Below, in pieces: positions 1 through 13,195 of a stretch of 64,000 nt of DNA. Made by a program: the position numbers and the translations under genes. The notes beneath the pieces are model-generated. The model worked only from the letters and a program-made list of their open reading frames with translations. It had not been told where the DNA came from and ran no database searches. The stretch lies in contig OX637798.1 in the NCBI GenBank assembly GCA_951802425.1, positions 1,178,001-1,242,000 on the forward strand. The letters run 5' to 3'. This DNA comes from Clavaria fumosa (taxonomy: Eukaryota; Basidiomycota; Agaricomycetes; Agaricales; Clavariaceae). How positions within the stretch are numbered: position 1 is the first letter of the stretch; every line of letters starts with the position of its first letter.

Positions 1-1554
1 TTGCCCGACGGAATTAACGTGCAATGTGGGGACAAAGCAATCGCAAAAATCTTGAAGAACAGAACGAAATTTTGGCTCAGCTGGATAAATACACGAGAAC
101 ACCGATAACGAGGTATACAAATTAGATGCCGATCCGATAACTACGCCTCAAGTGCTGCTTCGACCTCTTCGGCCTTTATTTATAAAGTATGTTATTAGTG
201 GTTCCTCGTGGCGCACCTCAGGCGCGATGCAACTGACGCGTTAGGAGGGATGTGGACATTGCTTATCATTTCAGGGGGCTCTCGGTTGTACCAATGTCAT
301 GGAATCTCCATGCTCATTGTATGTAACACGAATATGTACTCCGTGCTTTGGACACTTCAGAAACGAATTAGCATTTCTACAACTTAGGATTTTAGACTGC
401 AAAAAGTCAACGGTTTGAACTATATCGTATGATAGAGCACTAGATAGGCTATGGGCACTGTGAAAGCTTCGGAGTTCCACGTTTTGATTCTGGACACGTT
501 TATGAAGCGGCCCACCTCTATCATTCTAGAACCAGGGTCAGTTGTTCTTAAATATATACACATCTTCAGTAGGTGGATTGGCTTTAAATAATTTGCCAAG
601 ACGCTCATCTACACAAAGAGGAAAGGCCCGCACGTCAGCACCGGAATGGACGGAGGATATGCGACGTACAAGTAGGGTCAGACTCCATGTAAGTATAGTG
701 CTTCAAATATCTCAGCGGCGGTTTCGTCGCGTCTTTGCTGGCGCTGGTCGTTCTGTGAAGCGAGTAATCAACAAGAAATGTATTTGTAAGGATGGCATCG
801 CTATATGCAAAAAAGTGGGGCTGGGTCGTTCCATGGGCGCATGCAGCCAATTCATGTAAGTGACGGCGTGCTTGGGACCTGCCCTCGCAGAAGGCATTGC
901 AACCCACCTCGATCAACTCTTCTCACTTCCTGCTTCGGACCGGTCACATTGTGGAACTCTTTGTCCATCCCTCGGATTCGCAAGCAATGTTGCTTGTGTC
1001 AGTCAGCTCAATGTATGGACTACCGTACACCAGACCTTCGCTGCGTAATCGCGGAAAGGTCATCAAGGCGTCAGGATCATGCTGTTATTGGAAGCAAGCT
1101 GGTCTCACTAGACCATGAGGGTACTATAAGAGAAAAACGGCTGAGTGACATACATCGACGAATTAGCAGGATGTGCAGTCAACGCTGGGTAGAAACTTAA
1201 CTGCGAATCATAGTAGGTACGAAATACTGTGGTTCAGTGCAGTCTCCCATGGCATGCTGCTCGGAAGCGCACATCTGAACGGATCAAAAGTGTTATCCCT
1301 GCTCAGCGCTCAGGGCTGGCAGTCTCAGCGACGAGGGCTGTAAAAGGTTTCGCCGTTACGGCAGACATGCTGCGCATGTGGCGGCTGCTCCGCATTTCGA
1401 GCCCGTCATTGCTAGCACCCCGCGCGACTAACGCGTCCTCAACATGTCCAACACTGAGCCTGCGCAAGATCATGAGGACCCTGTGCCATCCAAGCCCCCA
1501 TCACCCCGTTCGTTCGTCCGTGCAGTCTAGCCGATTCAGGCCTGAACATGGACT
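1..1554. other. Left-edge region with no supported gene
   Basis: Only short open frames on both strands, overlapping and opposing around 635-1200, none with a family motif I recognise. The part just upstream of the otubain start may hold its promoter and possibly a short first exon; an ATG at 1444 opens a short plausible N-terminus but runs into a stop at the end of that frame. Confidence 0.5.
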
Positions 1555-2876
1555 ATGGACTTTCCCTTTGTGTTGCCTCCCGCAGCTCGTCTTCGTGGGT
1601 CAGATCTTCCAAAGCTGAAGGACGACGAACCAGAAGAAGTGGTTCCTGATACCCTTTCTGCTGTGTCAGGACTCGGTAAGTGCGCCCAACGCCAGAACTC
1701 TCTGCATGACTTTGATGCAATGCTCGACTGTCGGACAGACATAAAGAATCTTGAAACATTATACGAGTTGAACGAAGTGAGGTCTTTACCCGTCCCCTTC
1801 TCCATTCTTGCTGATGCATTACATCAGTTGCTGTTGGCGGATAGCATACCCCCTAGACCTTTGATCGCCGAGATCGCATCTCTATCAGTGTTGCGGGAAG
1901 AATATGAAAACGGCTCCCCGAATTTCCTCAAGCAGATAGATAGTCTGATCGTTTTGGGATTCAAGAGCTTCCGGAGAGCAAGAGGTATCGCTTAATACCA
2001 TTTCTTTGATGGCAGAACTAACGAGCCCGTGTAGGAGACGGCGATTGCTTCTACAGATGTAAGCTTCGAAAATTATTCATATCTACCCTTGTTGATTGAG
2101 GTGGTCGACCACAGCTATCGCCTTTGCATATGTAGACAGAATTATGCACGCCAAGGACCCAGAGTGGGCGGTTCAGAGCTCACTTTCAATTCTGAGCGCA
2201 ACCCTACCCATGCTTGAATCAGTCGGCTTCCACTCTTTAGTTTATGAAGATTTCCATGCGGCGCTTGAGGGTCTCATCCGGCGCGTGCCCTCGATTCCAG
2301 GAAGCCAAGAACGCCTGAACGAGTCCGTCCTGCTAAAGATGCTTCAGGATCCAGAAGGTTTTTATATACGTCAGATCATAGGGTCACTGATAGATTTGAG
2401 TTTGATTGTAGTCTCGAATTCTATCGTGATGTACTTCCGCCTCGTTACTTCTGCACGGATCAGGAGCCATGAAGAAGAATTCGCACCGTTCCTGATTCAT
2501 CCTGATCTTCAGGAGGTCATACCTGCCCGCTCCTTCTGCGAAGCATTTGTCGAGGTTACTGGAAAGGAAGCTGGTTCGTATCACGCCATGACATCGCTGC
2601 GTGGGGACTTAAAGTCTTCTTATGGGCCAGACCACGTCCAGATTATGGCACTATCTCAAGCCCTGCAGCTCAACCTGCAAATTGCATATCTAGATGGTCA
2701 TAGCGATGAGATAAACTTTGTCGACTTCCGCTATGCTGAGGGAAGTGATATCACGCCCATCGTGCTGCTTTACCGGTATTCGACATTAGAATCCATTGCA
2801 TCTCCTATATGGCTTATACTTGTTTTCCAGCCCGGGTCACTACGATATCTTAGGAACGACCACCAGTGAGAAATGA
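1555..2876 (+). CDS. Otubain-type deubiquitinase (peptidase C65)
   Basis: OTU-fold cysteine protease that cleaves ubiquitin chains. It is recognised from an N-terminal PPRPL segment, a conserved block with EYENGSPNF, then GDGDCFYRS with the catalytic Cys codon at 2046-2048, FRLVTS, the KEADHVQIMALSQAL block, and a C-terminal RPGHYDIL with the catalytic His. The family signature is restored only by splicing. Introns that fit both GT-AG rules and homology are 1985-2034, 2059-2114, 2358-2411, 2574-2630 and 2776-2830. One or two more are likely between about 1676 and 1812, where the unspliced reading inserts non-homologous residues. The stop is TGA 2874-2876. The start at 1555 is the first ATG after an in-frame stop; an upstream exon is possible. 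Family assignment is firm; the exact N-terminus is not. Confidence 0.88.
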
Positions 2877-3283
2877 GGGTGTCGATGATCAATAGCGGTG
2901 ATTGTTTGTTGAACATGTTCCAGTCACGTATTTCTTGAGCCTTCCGAGGACCTCTACTGATGTCAATATCCTTCGGGGCGTCGGCAAGCAGTCACAGCTA
3001 ATTTTATTGATGTACATACCAATAGAAAAAAACCCGTCAATGATTCTGATAACTATGAGGAACCGAACTGGACAAAAATCAAGTTGGGCTCTGAAATATG
3101 CATGCACACTTAGGTACATGTATGGATGTTGATGTCCATATTCACAAGTATACGTGAATTCACGCAACAGGTGTGATGATGTGAAAGTTCCGTTCACGTG
3201 CCGCAGGAATGCAACATTGGTACAGTACAGCAGCTGATACATGAACAAAAAATATACAGCATAGATGGCGTTAGATTAGCTGG

Positions 3284-3290
3284 TATAAAA
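3284..3290 (+). promoter_or_regulatory. TATA box upstream of PUS3
   Basis: TATAAAA lies about 116 nt before the preferred PUS3 start codon, in the otherwise gene-free stretch 2877-3405. It is a perfect match to the consensus, but TATA boxes are not essential in fungi, so its use is inferred. Confidence 0.45.
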
Positions 3291-3405
3291 GATGCGGAGA
3301 CTTGCAACGTGCAGTAGGAGAACGGGGACATGACCAAATAAAATTGCATACTGTATGCCTGCCGGTATCTGCCGTGTCCTGCGGTTACGTGGAAGTCTCC
3401 GCAAA

Positions 3406-4926
3406 ATGCCACCCACAGCAGCTCATGACTACGACAGCTGGACCAGAGAGGAACTCATTGCACGTCTGGTTGAACTGGACCGTCGACCCAAACCAAGAAC
3501 CCAGCAACGTGACACGAAGGCGTTTCATTTGGCAAATCATCCTCGTCAGAAGATCGCTGTGAAATTCTGTTACTCAGGCTGGCTGTACAATGGTCTAGCT
3601 TTCCAGAAAGAGCCGACGCCGCTGCCAACCGTCGAGGAGGTGCTGTTTAACGCGTTCGCGCGTTTGCGGCTCGTGGACCCTCAAGCCGGGTACGAGGGGT
3701 GTGGGTGGGATAGATGCGGCAGAACAGACCGAGGCGTGAGCGCCGCGGGTCAAGTTGTGTCCCTTTGGGTCAGGAGTGCACCAGAAAGGGACGGCGAAGC
3801 TGAGGTCAAGGATATGCCCGGAGGCGATGATGGTGCTGATACGGAGCGGTCAGTCGACCCTCTTGCACCAGGGAACGGTGCTACGACGGTGGACGCTGCC
3901 TTACCCAACCCAGCATTGGATCTACCCACGCCTCTGCACGACGCCAAAAGGTCTGAACTGCGCTACGTTGCCAGTCTGAACCGTATCCTGCCCCCGACCG
4001 TACGCGCCCTGGCTTGGTCTACAGTCTCGCCGAATTTCTCTGCTCGTTTCGCATGCCGACATCGGCACTACAAGTATTTCTTCAGCGCGCACGGCCTCGA
4101 CTTGCGGCGCATGAGAGACGCTGCTGCCCGCCTCGTCGGCGAGCACGATTTTCGCAATCTGTGCAAACTAGACCCGGCTAAGCAGATCACCAACTTTAGG
4201 CGGACGATCATTCGCTCAGACATCAGTCCCTTGTCGACGTCCCTCCTAGGCGACGACAAGCTGCATGTGCTAGACCTCGTCGGGTCCGCATTTCTGTATC
4301 ATCAAGTACGGCATATCATGTCTATTCTGTTCCTTGTGGGCAGCGGGCAGGAACATCCTTCCATCGTCTCGTCTTTGTTAAATGTGGATGAGACGCAAGT
4401 CGAGTCTCTCACACAGGACGGGGACGGCTCTTTAGAGATAGTGGATCGGAAACCAGAGTATCAAATGGCAGATGCGCTGCCGCTGATGCTGTGGGACTGC
4501 GTCTATGCGGACGGTGACGTCCAATGGCGGACTGACAGCGAGATCGGTGAAGGTGTATACAGAAGCGGTTCCGATACAAATCAGCTAGGAACTGGGTCTG
4601 AGCTGCACCATCAGCTTCATTGCATCCTCGACCGTACACTCATTCAAGCTGCCCTGGAATCGCACTTTCTTTCAGCGGCGGAACGGTACCATCCATCTAC
4701 GATTACTTGGTCTGATTTAGAAGCAGCAACACCTGGCCAAAAGAACGTTTTGAAGATCCCGCTGGGCGGTGGGACGTTTCGCCGCACCGCGAAATACGTA
4801 CCGCTGTTACGAAGGAAGAGGCTAGACGGTTTTGAAGTGGCGAACGAAAGATGGAGGACGACCAAAGGCGCAAGGGAAAACCAACGCTTACAGATAGAAG
4901 ATAAGATTACGGAGGAAGATGGATGA
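3406..4926 (+). CDS. DEG1: tRNA pseudouridine(38/39) synthase PUS3/DEG1
   Basis: TruA-family enzyme that makes pseudouridine at positions 38 and 39 of the tRNA anticodon arm. It is an intronless frame of about 506 residues. After an N-terminal helix (SWTREELIARLVELDRR) comes the family entry motif with SGWLYNGLAFQ, then the catalytic loop CGRTDRGVSA, whose Asp is the nucleophile, ASLNRILPPTVRALAW, a HRHYKYFF segment and the C-terminal VGSAFLYHQVRHIMSIL motif. An acidic, low-conservation insert follows the catalytic loop. The frame also opens at 3355, but the ATG at 3406 starts MPPTAAHDY and fits the family better. Homology is very clear; the PUS3 rather than PUS1 type rests on the QKEPTPLPTVEE region and the overall layout. 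Confidence 0.92.
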   Translation: MPPTAAHDYDSWTREELIARLVELDRRPKPRTQQRDTKAFHLANHPRQKIAVKFCYSGWLYNGLAFQKEPTPLPTVEEVLFNAFARLRLVDPQAGYEGCGWDRCGRTDRGVSAAGQVVSLWVRSAPERDGEAEVKDMPGGDDGADTERSVDPLAPGNGATTVDAALPNPALDLPTPLHDAKRSELRYVASLNRILPPTVRALAWSTVSPNFSARFACRHRHYKYFFSAHGLDLRRMRDAAARLVGEHDFRNLCKLDPAKQITNFRRTIIRSDISPLSTSLLGDDKLHVLDLVGSAFLYHQVRHIMSILFLVGSGQEHPSIVSSLLNVDETQVESLTQDGDGSLEIVDRKPEYQMADALPLMLWDCVYADGDVQWRTDSEIGEGVYRSGSDTNQLGTGSELHHQLHCILDRTLIQAALESHFLSAAERYHPSTITWSDLEAATPGQKNVLKIPLGGGTFRRTAKYVPLLRRKRLDGFEVANERWRTTKGARENQRLQIEDKITEEDG

Positions 4927-5024
4927 TTACGCCACTAAGTCGTTCCTGTCACCACATGACTACGTTGTCCCGTGACCAGTACTTTGCATGAGGACGGGAA
5001 AAAACAGTTGACTACCTTCATCTC

Positions 5025-5925
5025 ATGACCCCTACATCAACAGAACAGACCTTTAGGTCAACCCTCTCCCAGTTCAGATGGGCTAGAGGGAATACGGACG
5101 ACTCTATCCAACAGCCACCACAGGCTGGTAATCCATTTTCTCGTTTTTACAACAGCCTGGCCGGCGACTACGTCCCGCTGCGGACGAGCGAGCGACCCGG
5201 TGAGGAGGACGCCTGGCTAGCACTCTCGCGTTGGGACAGGTAAGCGACCTGAACATCATACCCTTGTCAAAGGCTTGTCCAAGCCATGCATATCCAGGTT
5301 GCTCGGTTTCGGCGCGTGTCTCGTGGGTGCGGCGGTGTGCTTTTTCGTAGCCTTCATCACCTTGCCAATCCTGGCATTAAATCCCTCCAAGTTCGCCGTC
5401 GCATTCAGGTGCGTCGGTCAAATGCCTTCAAAAAGTATGTCAGTTGATGTGGTCTTCTAGCCTTGGAAGCCTATTGGTGATGTTCGGGTGGGTTCTTTTC
5501 CGAAGGCTTCCCCAAACACAATCAACCATCCTCATTCACATAACTTGCAGCTTCTCCATCCTGACGGGGCCCATAAACCACCTCAAGCATCTTTGCTCGA
5601 GAGAACGACTACCATTTTCTATCAGCTATTTTATAAGTCTTGGACTAACGTTGTACTTTTCCATCGGCGTTAGTCGTTTCCTACGCTCAACGCTTGTAAT
5701 TCATTGAGGTGTTTTTACAGGCTCGTTCATATCTTGGATCACTGATATGTGCCATTATTCAGGTGAGGATTCTCATGGTTCCACCCATCACACTGATCGA
5801 TGGGGTTTCATCAGGTCTTTGCGCTGGTATCATATGTGTTGGCATACTTCCCGGGTGGTACCCAGACGCTACGTTACGGCTCACAGTTTGCTCTGAGGGG
5901 TGCAGGAAGCCTCTTGCCTATATAA
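5025..5925 (+). CDS. SFT2: SFT2-family Golgi vesicle transport protein
   Basis: Small four-span membrane protein of the Sft2/Got1 group, which acts in endosome-to-Golgi or ER-Golgi transport. Exons joined across GT-AG introns give an N-terminal cytosolic part ending ALSRWDR, then LLGFGACLVGAAVCFFVAF (TM1), FSLGSLLVMFG (TM2), the family signature GPINHLKHL with RERLPF, SLGLTLYFSIGA (TM3), and VFALVSYVLAYFPGG (TM4) before TLRYGSQFALRGAGSLLPI and the stop TAA 5923-5925. Five short introns interrupt the gene after WDR, VAFR/S, MFG, SIG and CAIIQ. It ends 87 bp from the convergent end of NUP192. Confidence 0.88.
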
Positions 5926-6012
5926 TCCCGTTTCGCGCTCTGTCTCGTGGGGCGCCGCACGCTTGTGATGGCTATGTTTTTGGGTTAATTAGAGCAATTG
6001 TCATGCAAAATG

Positions 6013-9000
6013 TCATGTCTCGTCTACAGATGATTCCTGCAGCCCTATGGTACTCTTCATCCGCCGACGCATAGTCTGCATGTATTCTCGGTTTGACCTC
6101 CACTCCTCTCCAACCGCGCCCAAGTCCTAAGAAAGGATTCAAAAATAAATAAATTGAAGAGTAGGGATCAAACGTACCATATCCAATCTATGCAAGACAG
6201 GTACTAGTTTTCTTCCCAGGTCCACCCGGAAGGTATCCACGTCTGGTCCCGCCATGAGCCGTGTCATGCGAGCTGTCGAGGCTTTCAAATCTGGGTCATC
6301 GAGGTGATGGCCTTCAGCGTAGTACTCGATATGCCTCCATAACATCAACAACAACATCTCAGTCGCATCTGCATGAATGTAGTTAGCTCTAGGCAGATGT
6401 CGTCCGAGAGACGCGTACCGAGCAGAGTTTGAGCGTCGGCTTTATATGCTTTTCGTATCCGTTCTAACTCGCGACCGACGAGAGCTCGCTTGTCTGCAAT
6501 ATCGAGATCTTGCACCAAGGCGGCTTCTGGTATTCCAAAGAGCTAGAGTAGTGTGAGGGAAGGAGATATGTCTGGCAGAAACAAGACATACCTCGGGAAC
6601 GCTGTCCATCCGTACATAGTCTTTTGAAGCTATTTCAGCAGACAAAGACATGATCGTTTTTAGTGTGCTAGATAGGTCGTTGCAGAGGTCGCTCAAGGCT
6701 TCGATGGCGTCCCCAATGGTCGGGATAGTCGCTAACAGTCATGTATTGAGGGGGGCACGTCATAACAAGGATTCAACCAACCTGAAAATTGTGACCCCTG
6801 ATCGTCCTGCTTTTGGTTCGTTGTGAAAGGAGATAATACCAGCGTAATTTCTGGCTCTGACGCAAAAGTCCGTCAAAACCCTACAGGCGGAAAACCATAC
6901 AGACCCACCAGTAAACTCGCTGGCCATTCCAAGATAAGCAATTATGGCCTTCCGTAGCAGGCGCTCTTTACGATGCACGCCGGCTGTAAATTTTGTCTCT
7001 GTCTCGAAAGCTATAGCTCATTAGATCATGTCGTGAAAGGAACCATGTACATGCGTACTTGAGACCACAACACTAGAGTCAAGTCGTTCCGTCTCGGTTT
7101 GAGGTTGCATGGTGTGTGACCAAGGACGACCATTGAGAGTTCTTGTCGCAAGACTCAGTATCGCAACATGGACTCTACCAAAACCCGCGCTAGTTGAGCT
7201 CTGAACCCTCGATGTCAGCTGTTGAGTGATGAGAAATTAAAGCCTACATACCAACTCCGTCTTCGGGACAAGAGGTAGGACGAGGGTGCATATCGATATC
7301 AGAAGGTGCATCTCTTCCACGACAGCAAGAGGGAGTTCATCCGCATCGGTCTTGAGCAAAATTATGATCGTTTCGCGATGACTTGTCAGGAACTCAAGTG
7401 CCTGGGAAGACTAGTCAGAGGGGGGTTCGTACTAGGTAGGATGGCGGACCTGATTAGCAGCGCTACTGTGTTTTGACCCAAGAGTTGTAAGCATGCCATC
7501 AACCACCTGCAGAGCCGGCATGAGGAGTTGATGATACCGCTGAATAGCAGAGGGGAGAAACGAGTCATGATCTAGAGATTGAACCGTTGTTCGATTGCCT
7601 AAATGGATGAAGATCACGCATTGAGACTTACGCATGAACGTTTGGTCGACTTCGGGCCTCGTATCCAGGTAGTCGCACTGGGCCAGGATGGGTAGGATAT
7701 GAGCCTCAAGTAAGCGCTCGGAACCTGCCCGTGTTTGAGTCATGCGTATGAACAACGACATTTTGGCTTCGTAGACGTAAAGAATATTGAGCTCTTCTAC
7801 TCGCAGGTGTCAGTAAGCTGGGCATTATCCGAGCAGAGGTATGAGGCACCTGGATCTGGCTTTAGGATAGCTTGAAGCCGTATATCTGACTCTTTCAATC
7901 CCACAACAAAGCTAGACAGTATGCCGCGATGAACCAGTGCTGACAGGATGGTTTGCTGCTTTTCTGACCGAGACAGTTGGATCAATGAATCTAAGCATAT
8001 GAAAGCAACCGTTTTCCAGACTTCGGTTCCATCGATTGCATCTCGGGAAATGATGCCAACCAATCGCCCAATGCCATTCTTCAATATCGCAAGGCTGCCA
8101 GCTTCTAGAGACGTCGAGCTGTGGCTCGGACGGCTTGAACCAAACACGCCATCATTGTCGTTGCACATGGAATCACTTCGAATGGATGCAGCAAGCGAGA
8201 TACTCAGAGCCCTTCGTCCCGAGCCCTCTTTGCCCGAGTTGGCAGACGCAATGAGATGCAGATAGTTGATGAGAGCAGCGTACAGATTGCCTCGCACAAG
8301 TTCGATGTGACTGTTGTCCGTGATGCACTCCAAAATATTGCGAAGGAGATGGGACAGCCTTTCGGCGGGTAAAGCATCGGCTTCCGCGTCATCGCCCATA
8401 AATTGAAGCTGGCGCCTGTCCTCACGTAATTTGGTCACTAGAGACAGGATGGCTTCTGCTAATAGCACGGCGGTAGATTGATCGATCCCTGGTGAGTGCA
8501 TGGCGGTCGGTAGGACATGCAGAAGGTCAAACAGCATATTTTCCCGTTGGTCATGGGGTAATCGATGGAAACATTTTGCAAGCGTCATGTCCAGTAACCG
8601 TCGCCAAGCCTCGTAGCTCCCGGCGATGGCATGTTGTACCGCACGGCGATGGTTTTCGACCGCACAACTCTCCATGATATAATTCATCTCGAAGCGCAGC
8701 TGCTCGACTTGTCCCTGCGTCACGACACGGCCTTGTGCATGGAGGGAGCGGCGAGCTGAACTTAGTAGGGATAGGACAGCTGATCTATCCACAATCTCGC
8801 ATCCTCCGCTATCCATGCGGATACACGATTGTAGATTGACAGACTTCAGCAGATCCAGGTTGACCGGGTTAACGACGAGGCTATCCGACCAGTCAAAGTT
8901 GAGCGACTGGACGAACTCGATGATCCGCAGATGCGATTGACCAACTTCATGGAAGTCCTGACGGCGGTCATCCTCCCAGCTTTCCGAGTTCTCAACGTAC

Positions 9001-12000
9001 GCGGAATTGTTGCCGAAAAGGATCTCCAACAATGCAGCCACGCCTTTTTGATGACCTTTGTTCGTGAGGACGTGCAAGTCGAGAGCGACCAACTCCAGGA
9101 TCCAAGAACGCAACCGCAAGTAAGAGGTGATAGCGGGAACCGTCGTGGTGACCCTCGCGCCGTCAGTGTACAGAACCTCAATGTATGGATCTTGTAATGT
9201 CTCCGGGACTTTCGCGGGGATAGCAGCGATCTGGCGAGCGAAGAAGTCTTCATGAGTCCGCAGATATCTCATAGTAGAATCCGATGTTTTTGGATGCATG
9301 CAAAGCTGACAGACAACTTTGTAGCATCGCTCCGCAAGCGCTGGAAGTATTACAAACAACGGCTCCACCCGTGAGCCTTGTTGAAGGGATGGGTCTTCCC
9401 CTCTCTTGCCAGCTCGTGGAATTCCGTGATTGATTAGATCCAGAATGACATGTATGGAAGTTCTGCGTGCCCCAAGGGCGTGCGGGTCTTGGATTTGCGC
9501 ATCTTGAGAGGTAGAACCGAAGAGCAAGAAATGCGCAATATTAGGATAAGGCCTGCCGAAGTCAGTGTCCTGGATGAAGAGATCAAGCGCAGCGAGTCGT
9601 ATGGCCTGGTCAAACCGTTCTTGTGGCCCGCCGACGCTTGGAGCCCCGGCTCCCGTGGCATTCTCCGCCTCGGCTTCTGCCGCAGCCACATCTTCCATCG
9701 TCTCCATATCCATCACTTGTTGTACGCCAGTCAGAATGCGCTCGGACTCAGCGCTTCGCTCGATGAACGCCAGAAGATTGGGGAATGCATGAGAAGTCGA
9801 AAGTGCGGTTGTGATTTTGATGGAAAGGAGAACAAGTTCAGCATAAATCGGGAAGGCGACGTATGACGCGAGGGCGGGCACGTATTGCGGACTGAAGGAA
9901 AGCGCTTGGTCAAAGCCAGTGAAGTAAGAACGGGAATACACAGTGCCGACGATGCGTGCGCTGTCGAACTCGGCTATAGCGGGGACGAGGACATCGAGGA
10001 ATATGGCTTGTATCTCCAGTACACGAAAAATAATCCTGAGCACGCGAACGATGGTGGAATGGAAGAAGGGCTCCTGCTGAGCAAAGCCTTTCTCGAAGCC
10101 CTCAACTCCCTCAACGATATACGAAAGGATGCTAGCCCTGAAGGGAGAGCTCGTCAGCAGTCGCTTCATGATGTCATAGCCTGGATGGACAATATAAGGC
10201 ACCGTCGATTCTCCTCGCAAATGTTGATTCTCCGTAAGGCTCAGAAGAGACTCGAGGTCGTAGCTGGCGAGGCACTGCTCCGCAAAGCACAAGCACAAGT
10301 CGTTCATTTGCCAACGATCCGAGGGACGCAAATACTCGCGCGTAGGAATTTTGGCAAAGACGGTATCAAGAACAAACGACACAAATGGACCAATTCCTGG
10401 TAAGCGGTAAGGCTGACCAAGCCCCTCGGGTATGGTATTGATCGGTTCGGAGTCTGCAACTCGGTCCTTCAAGGGTATGCGTTTCGGAGAGTGGATGAGA
10501 GTGGTTAGAAGCTTCAGGAAGGGGATCGTGGCAGGATACATCTTGTAAATGGACTCCACCTCCTCCAATTCCACTTCAACACCTTTACCCGCAGGGAGGG
10601 TCTGACTATGCCCGCCTTGGCTAGATCGGACATTGATCACTTCGAGTCGCTCCATGAGCGTCCACACGGCCTTGCAAATATCGACACCAGGAGCCCCTGC
10701 TCCGGGCTCACAAAACGCGGCAAGCGACTCGAACAGGGCACCTTTCAACTCAAGAGGTACGCCGAGTGGAAGCAAGGTGACGAGGGTCGGAACCGCGCGG
10801 AAATGCGCGTTGCTGGTGATCGCGAGTCTCACTGGCACAGAGTATCTCACGACGGTCGCCAGCAGGCGAAGGAAGGCTTGGGCCAGACGCACATGGCCTG
10901 GGCCTAACTCCGGATGTTGCGGCTTGGTTTGAGGGGGAGATGGCGGCTGCGCTTGCCACGACGTGGACCGCATGTAGCTACTTTGTGGTGGTGGTGGTGG
11001 TGGTGCAGCTGCAGCTGCTTTCGACGTGCTGACGGTTGCCCATAGGTCCAAGAGATCGAAAACGACATTCCAAGACACCGTAGATCCGCCACCGTATACA
11101 GAGCCTGCTGACGCCGGCATACTGGTAGGAAGCACCTCGGAGCCACCCCTCGCCAGGAAGTTGTACGCCAGCTCGCTACATTGCTGGCCGTGCGCAAGGC
11201 CAGAGAGCATATCATACAAGGCGATGGTCATGTCCAAGTCACGCGGTTGCGTGGACCACACTGCCCAGTGAAGAAATGGAGGGAGCTTTACAGCCGTCCG
11301 CTCCATGAAGTCTGAGTACATCATATTGGCGGCCATGGTCGGAGGACTGGCACCCCAGAACGGCAGAGCACTCTCGGGGGGTAAAGCCGAGTACAAGAGC
11401 CCAATGAAGGAGTAAAGGATGGCGATGTCGTTACGTGGAGAAGCTGGCATCGGTCGCTCGGCCTCCGGCCCCGAGCGCGCCATGGGCATGTGGGGCGTGG
11501 AGCTGCGCATGTTGCGAGCACTCGCAAGGACTACGTCTTCCTGCCGTTGCTTGATCTTGCGAAGTTCAGAAGAGGCGAACATGATCAACGCTCGCAGGAG
11601 GGTTTCGAACGAGTGCAGCATCATTCGTGCAAATTCCTCGTCTGGAGGCTCGCGTAGCTGTACTTGCTCTTGCGAGAGGATCAGCCCACCCACGAGCGAA
11701 GGGGATGCGGATGAGTTACCAGGCTGGCTTTGTAATTGCAAGACAGCGAGGGCAAGGTATGAAAACGTGCCCCCTTGTACTGCATTCCACACCTGTGATT
11801 CGAGCTCTTCTGCTTTGAATCCATCTAGACGGTCGAGATCGGGTTCCCGGTGTCGGGACTCAGTGAGGAAGAGAGTCCATCGAAGAAGAATGGTTGCCTG
11901 CAGGCCGGGGTCATGCCAGTTAGTGGCCGTCGAGAGAAGCATTTTCATTGCTTTGACAAAATCCTGATCGTGAGCGAGAGTAAATCGCGCCTTCCCACCT

Positions 12001-12972
12001 ACGGACCGGGGATCGACGGTTTCAAAGGCCGCGAGGACAATGGTGAGGAAATAAAATGTCATGGGATGGTTTGGATTTATCGACGCCCACTCCGTGATTT
12101 GCTGTATCTCAGAAGGCTGCAAATGACCTGGACGAGTGATGAGAAACAGAATGATGCCGAGCGAACGACGTTCGTATTTCAACGAGTCGAGGCGTGCCGT
12201 GAGTATGTTATAACCTAGAACAGCAACAACTCCTCCTGCTGACAGGCGTGAACATTTTAGAAGACAGAAGAATTACGGCCGATGCGCACCTTGTGCCGTT
12301 GATACCATTGTCTGACTACCAGCATTCTGCCTGTCAGCTTGCACCTTGCAGATGAGAGCCCCAATCACATGGATTTGATTAAAAACCTCTTGAGCCAGCC
12401 GGACCCTCGTCATACCCGTAGCACCAGGAACCTCGTAACCAGGCAAGAGTTCTCGGCGGACAAACTCGTCCAAGCGCGCGTGCACCCCCTCGGCATCTTG
12501 AGTGGCTTCCGCAAGGAGCAAGCGCAGACAGTCAGCGAGGTGTCGGCGGCGACGGTGGAATTCGACGATGGTGGCCTCGAAACATCTAGCAGAGTCCAGA
12601 TGCGGATTTGCTAAGGTGATACCGTGGAGGAGTCCCGCGACATGCAGCTCAGAGCAGTCAAGCTGCTGGGCCAAGAAGAGGACCTGTCGCGCAAAATCGG
12701 CGTTGAACGCTAAAGGCTTGCCATTGACGTTCGCTTTGCCTGCCCACAACACGTTTGAGTGAGATAAAGACGCGCCTTGTGAATAGTTGGGGTTACTCAC
12801 CAGATTCAATCTCGCGCTGCTCCTGTGGTCGACGCGGGCCAACATCCAGTACTTTGACTAGGATGGGTTTGAGGACGATGAGGGCCTCAAAGATGGCTTG
12901 CTCTTCCTGCGCAGATGGCTGACTTGAGACTATGCCGAGGAGCAGTTCGCGCAGTCGAGAAATGAGCTCCAT
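6013..12972 (-). CDS. NUP192: Scaffold nucleoporin NUP192/NUP205
   Basis: Large alpha-solenoid of the inner ring of the nuclear pore complex. A single exon of about 1,440 codons (7846-12200) carries the family core, including HDPGLQATILLRWTLFLTE and ELESQVWNAVQGGTF. N-terminal exons add MELISRLRELLLGIVSS (ATG at 12972), an intron at 12740-12800, then GKANVNGKPLAFNADFARQVLFL and a second intron before YNILTARLDSLKYERRSLG. At the C-terminus a series of small exons runs from EELNILYVYEAK to LLLMLWRHIEYYAEGHH and VLHRLDM. The last intron (GTACGT...CTTAG) joins to DLGAVGEEWRSNREYM and stop 6013-6015; without it the frame ends early at 6139. The total is about 2,000 residues, normal for the family. 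An exon further upstream (containing EPEIRTLLKSS) cannot be excluded. A GGT repeat near 10990 encodes a proline-rich loop. Confidence 0.86.
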
Positions 12973-13195
12973 GCGTTCGTGGCTCGTGTTGAGGCGCGCC
13001 AGACAGACGCGTTGAGCTTTTCAGCAGCGTGCGAATCTCGGGCTCAGCGTGTGACTCGAGCCCCGGGACGGTGGCACAAACCGGGTCCCATCCTCAATCA
13101 GGCTACCTCTCGACCGTTTCTGGTCCGTTTGACTGGGGTATCAAAGGCATCAAATCTCACATAGCATGCGGTGAGGCATAGCTTGCTATCTTACC

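Noticed and set aside
635..1200. Possible small genes on both strands
   Set aside because: Frames overlap on opposite strands, have no conserved motif and no coherent splice model.
10985..11015. GGT/CCA microsatellite as a regulatory repeat
   Set aside because: It lies inside the NUP192 exon and encodes a proline run.
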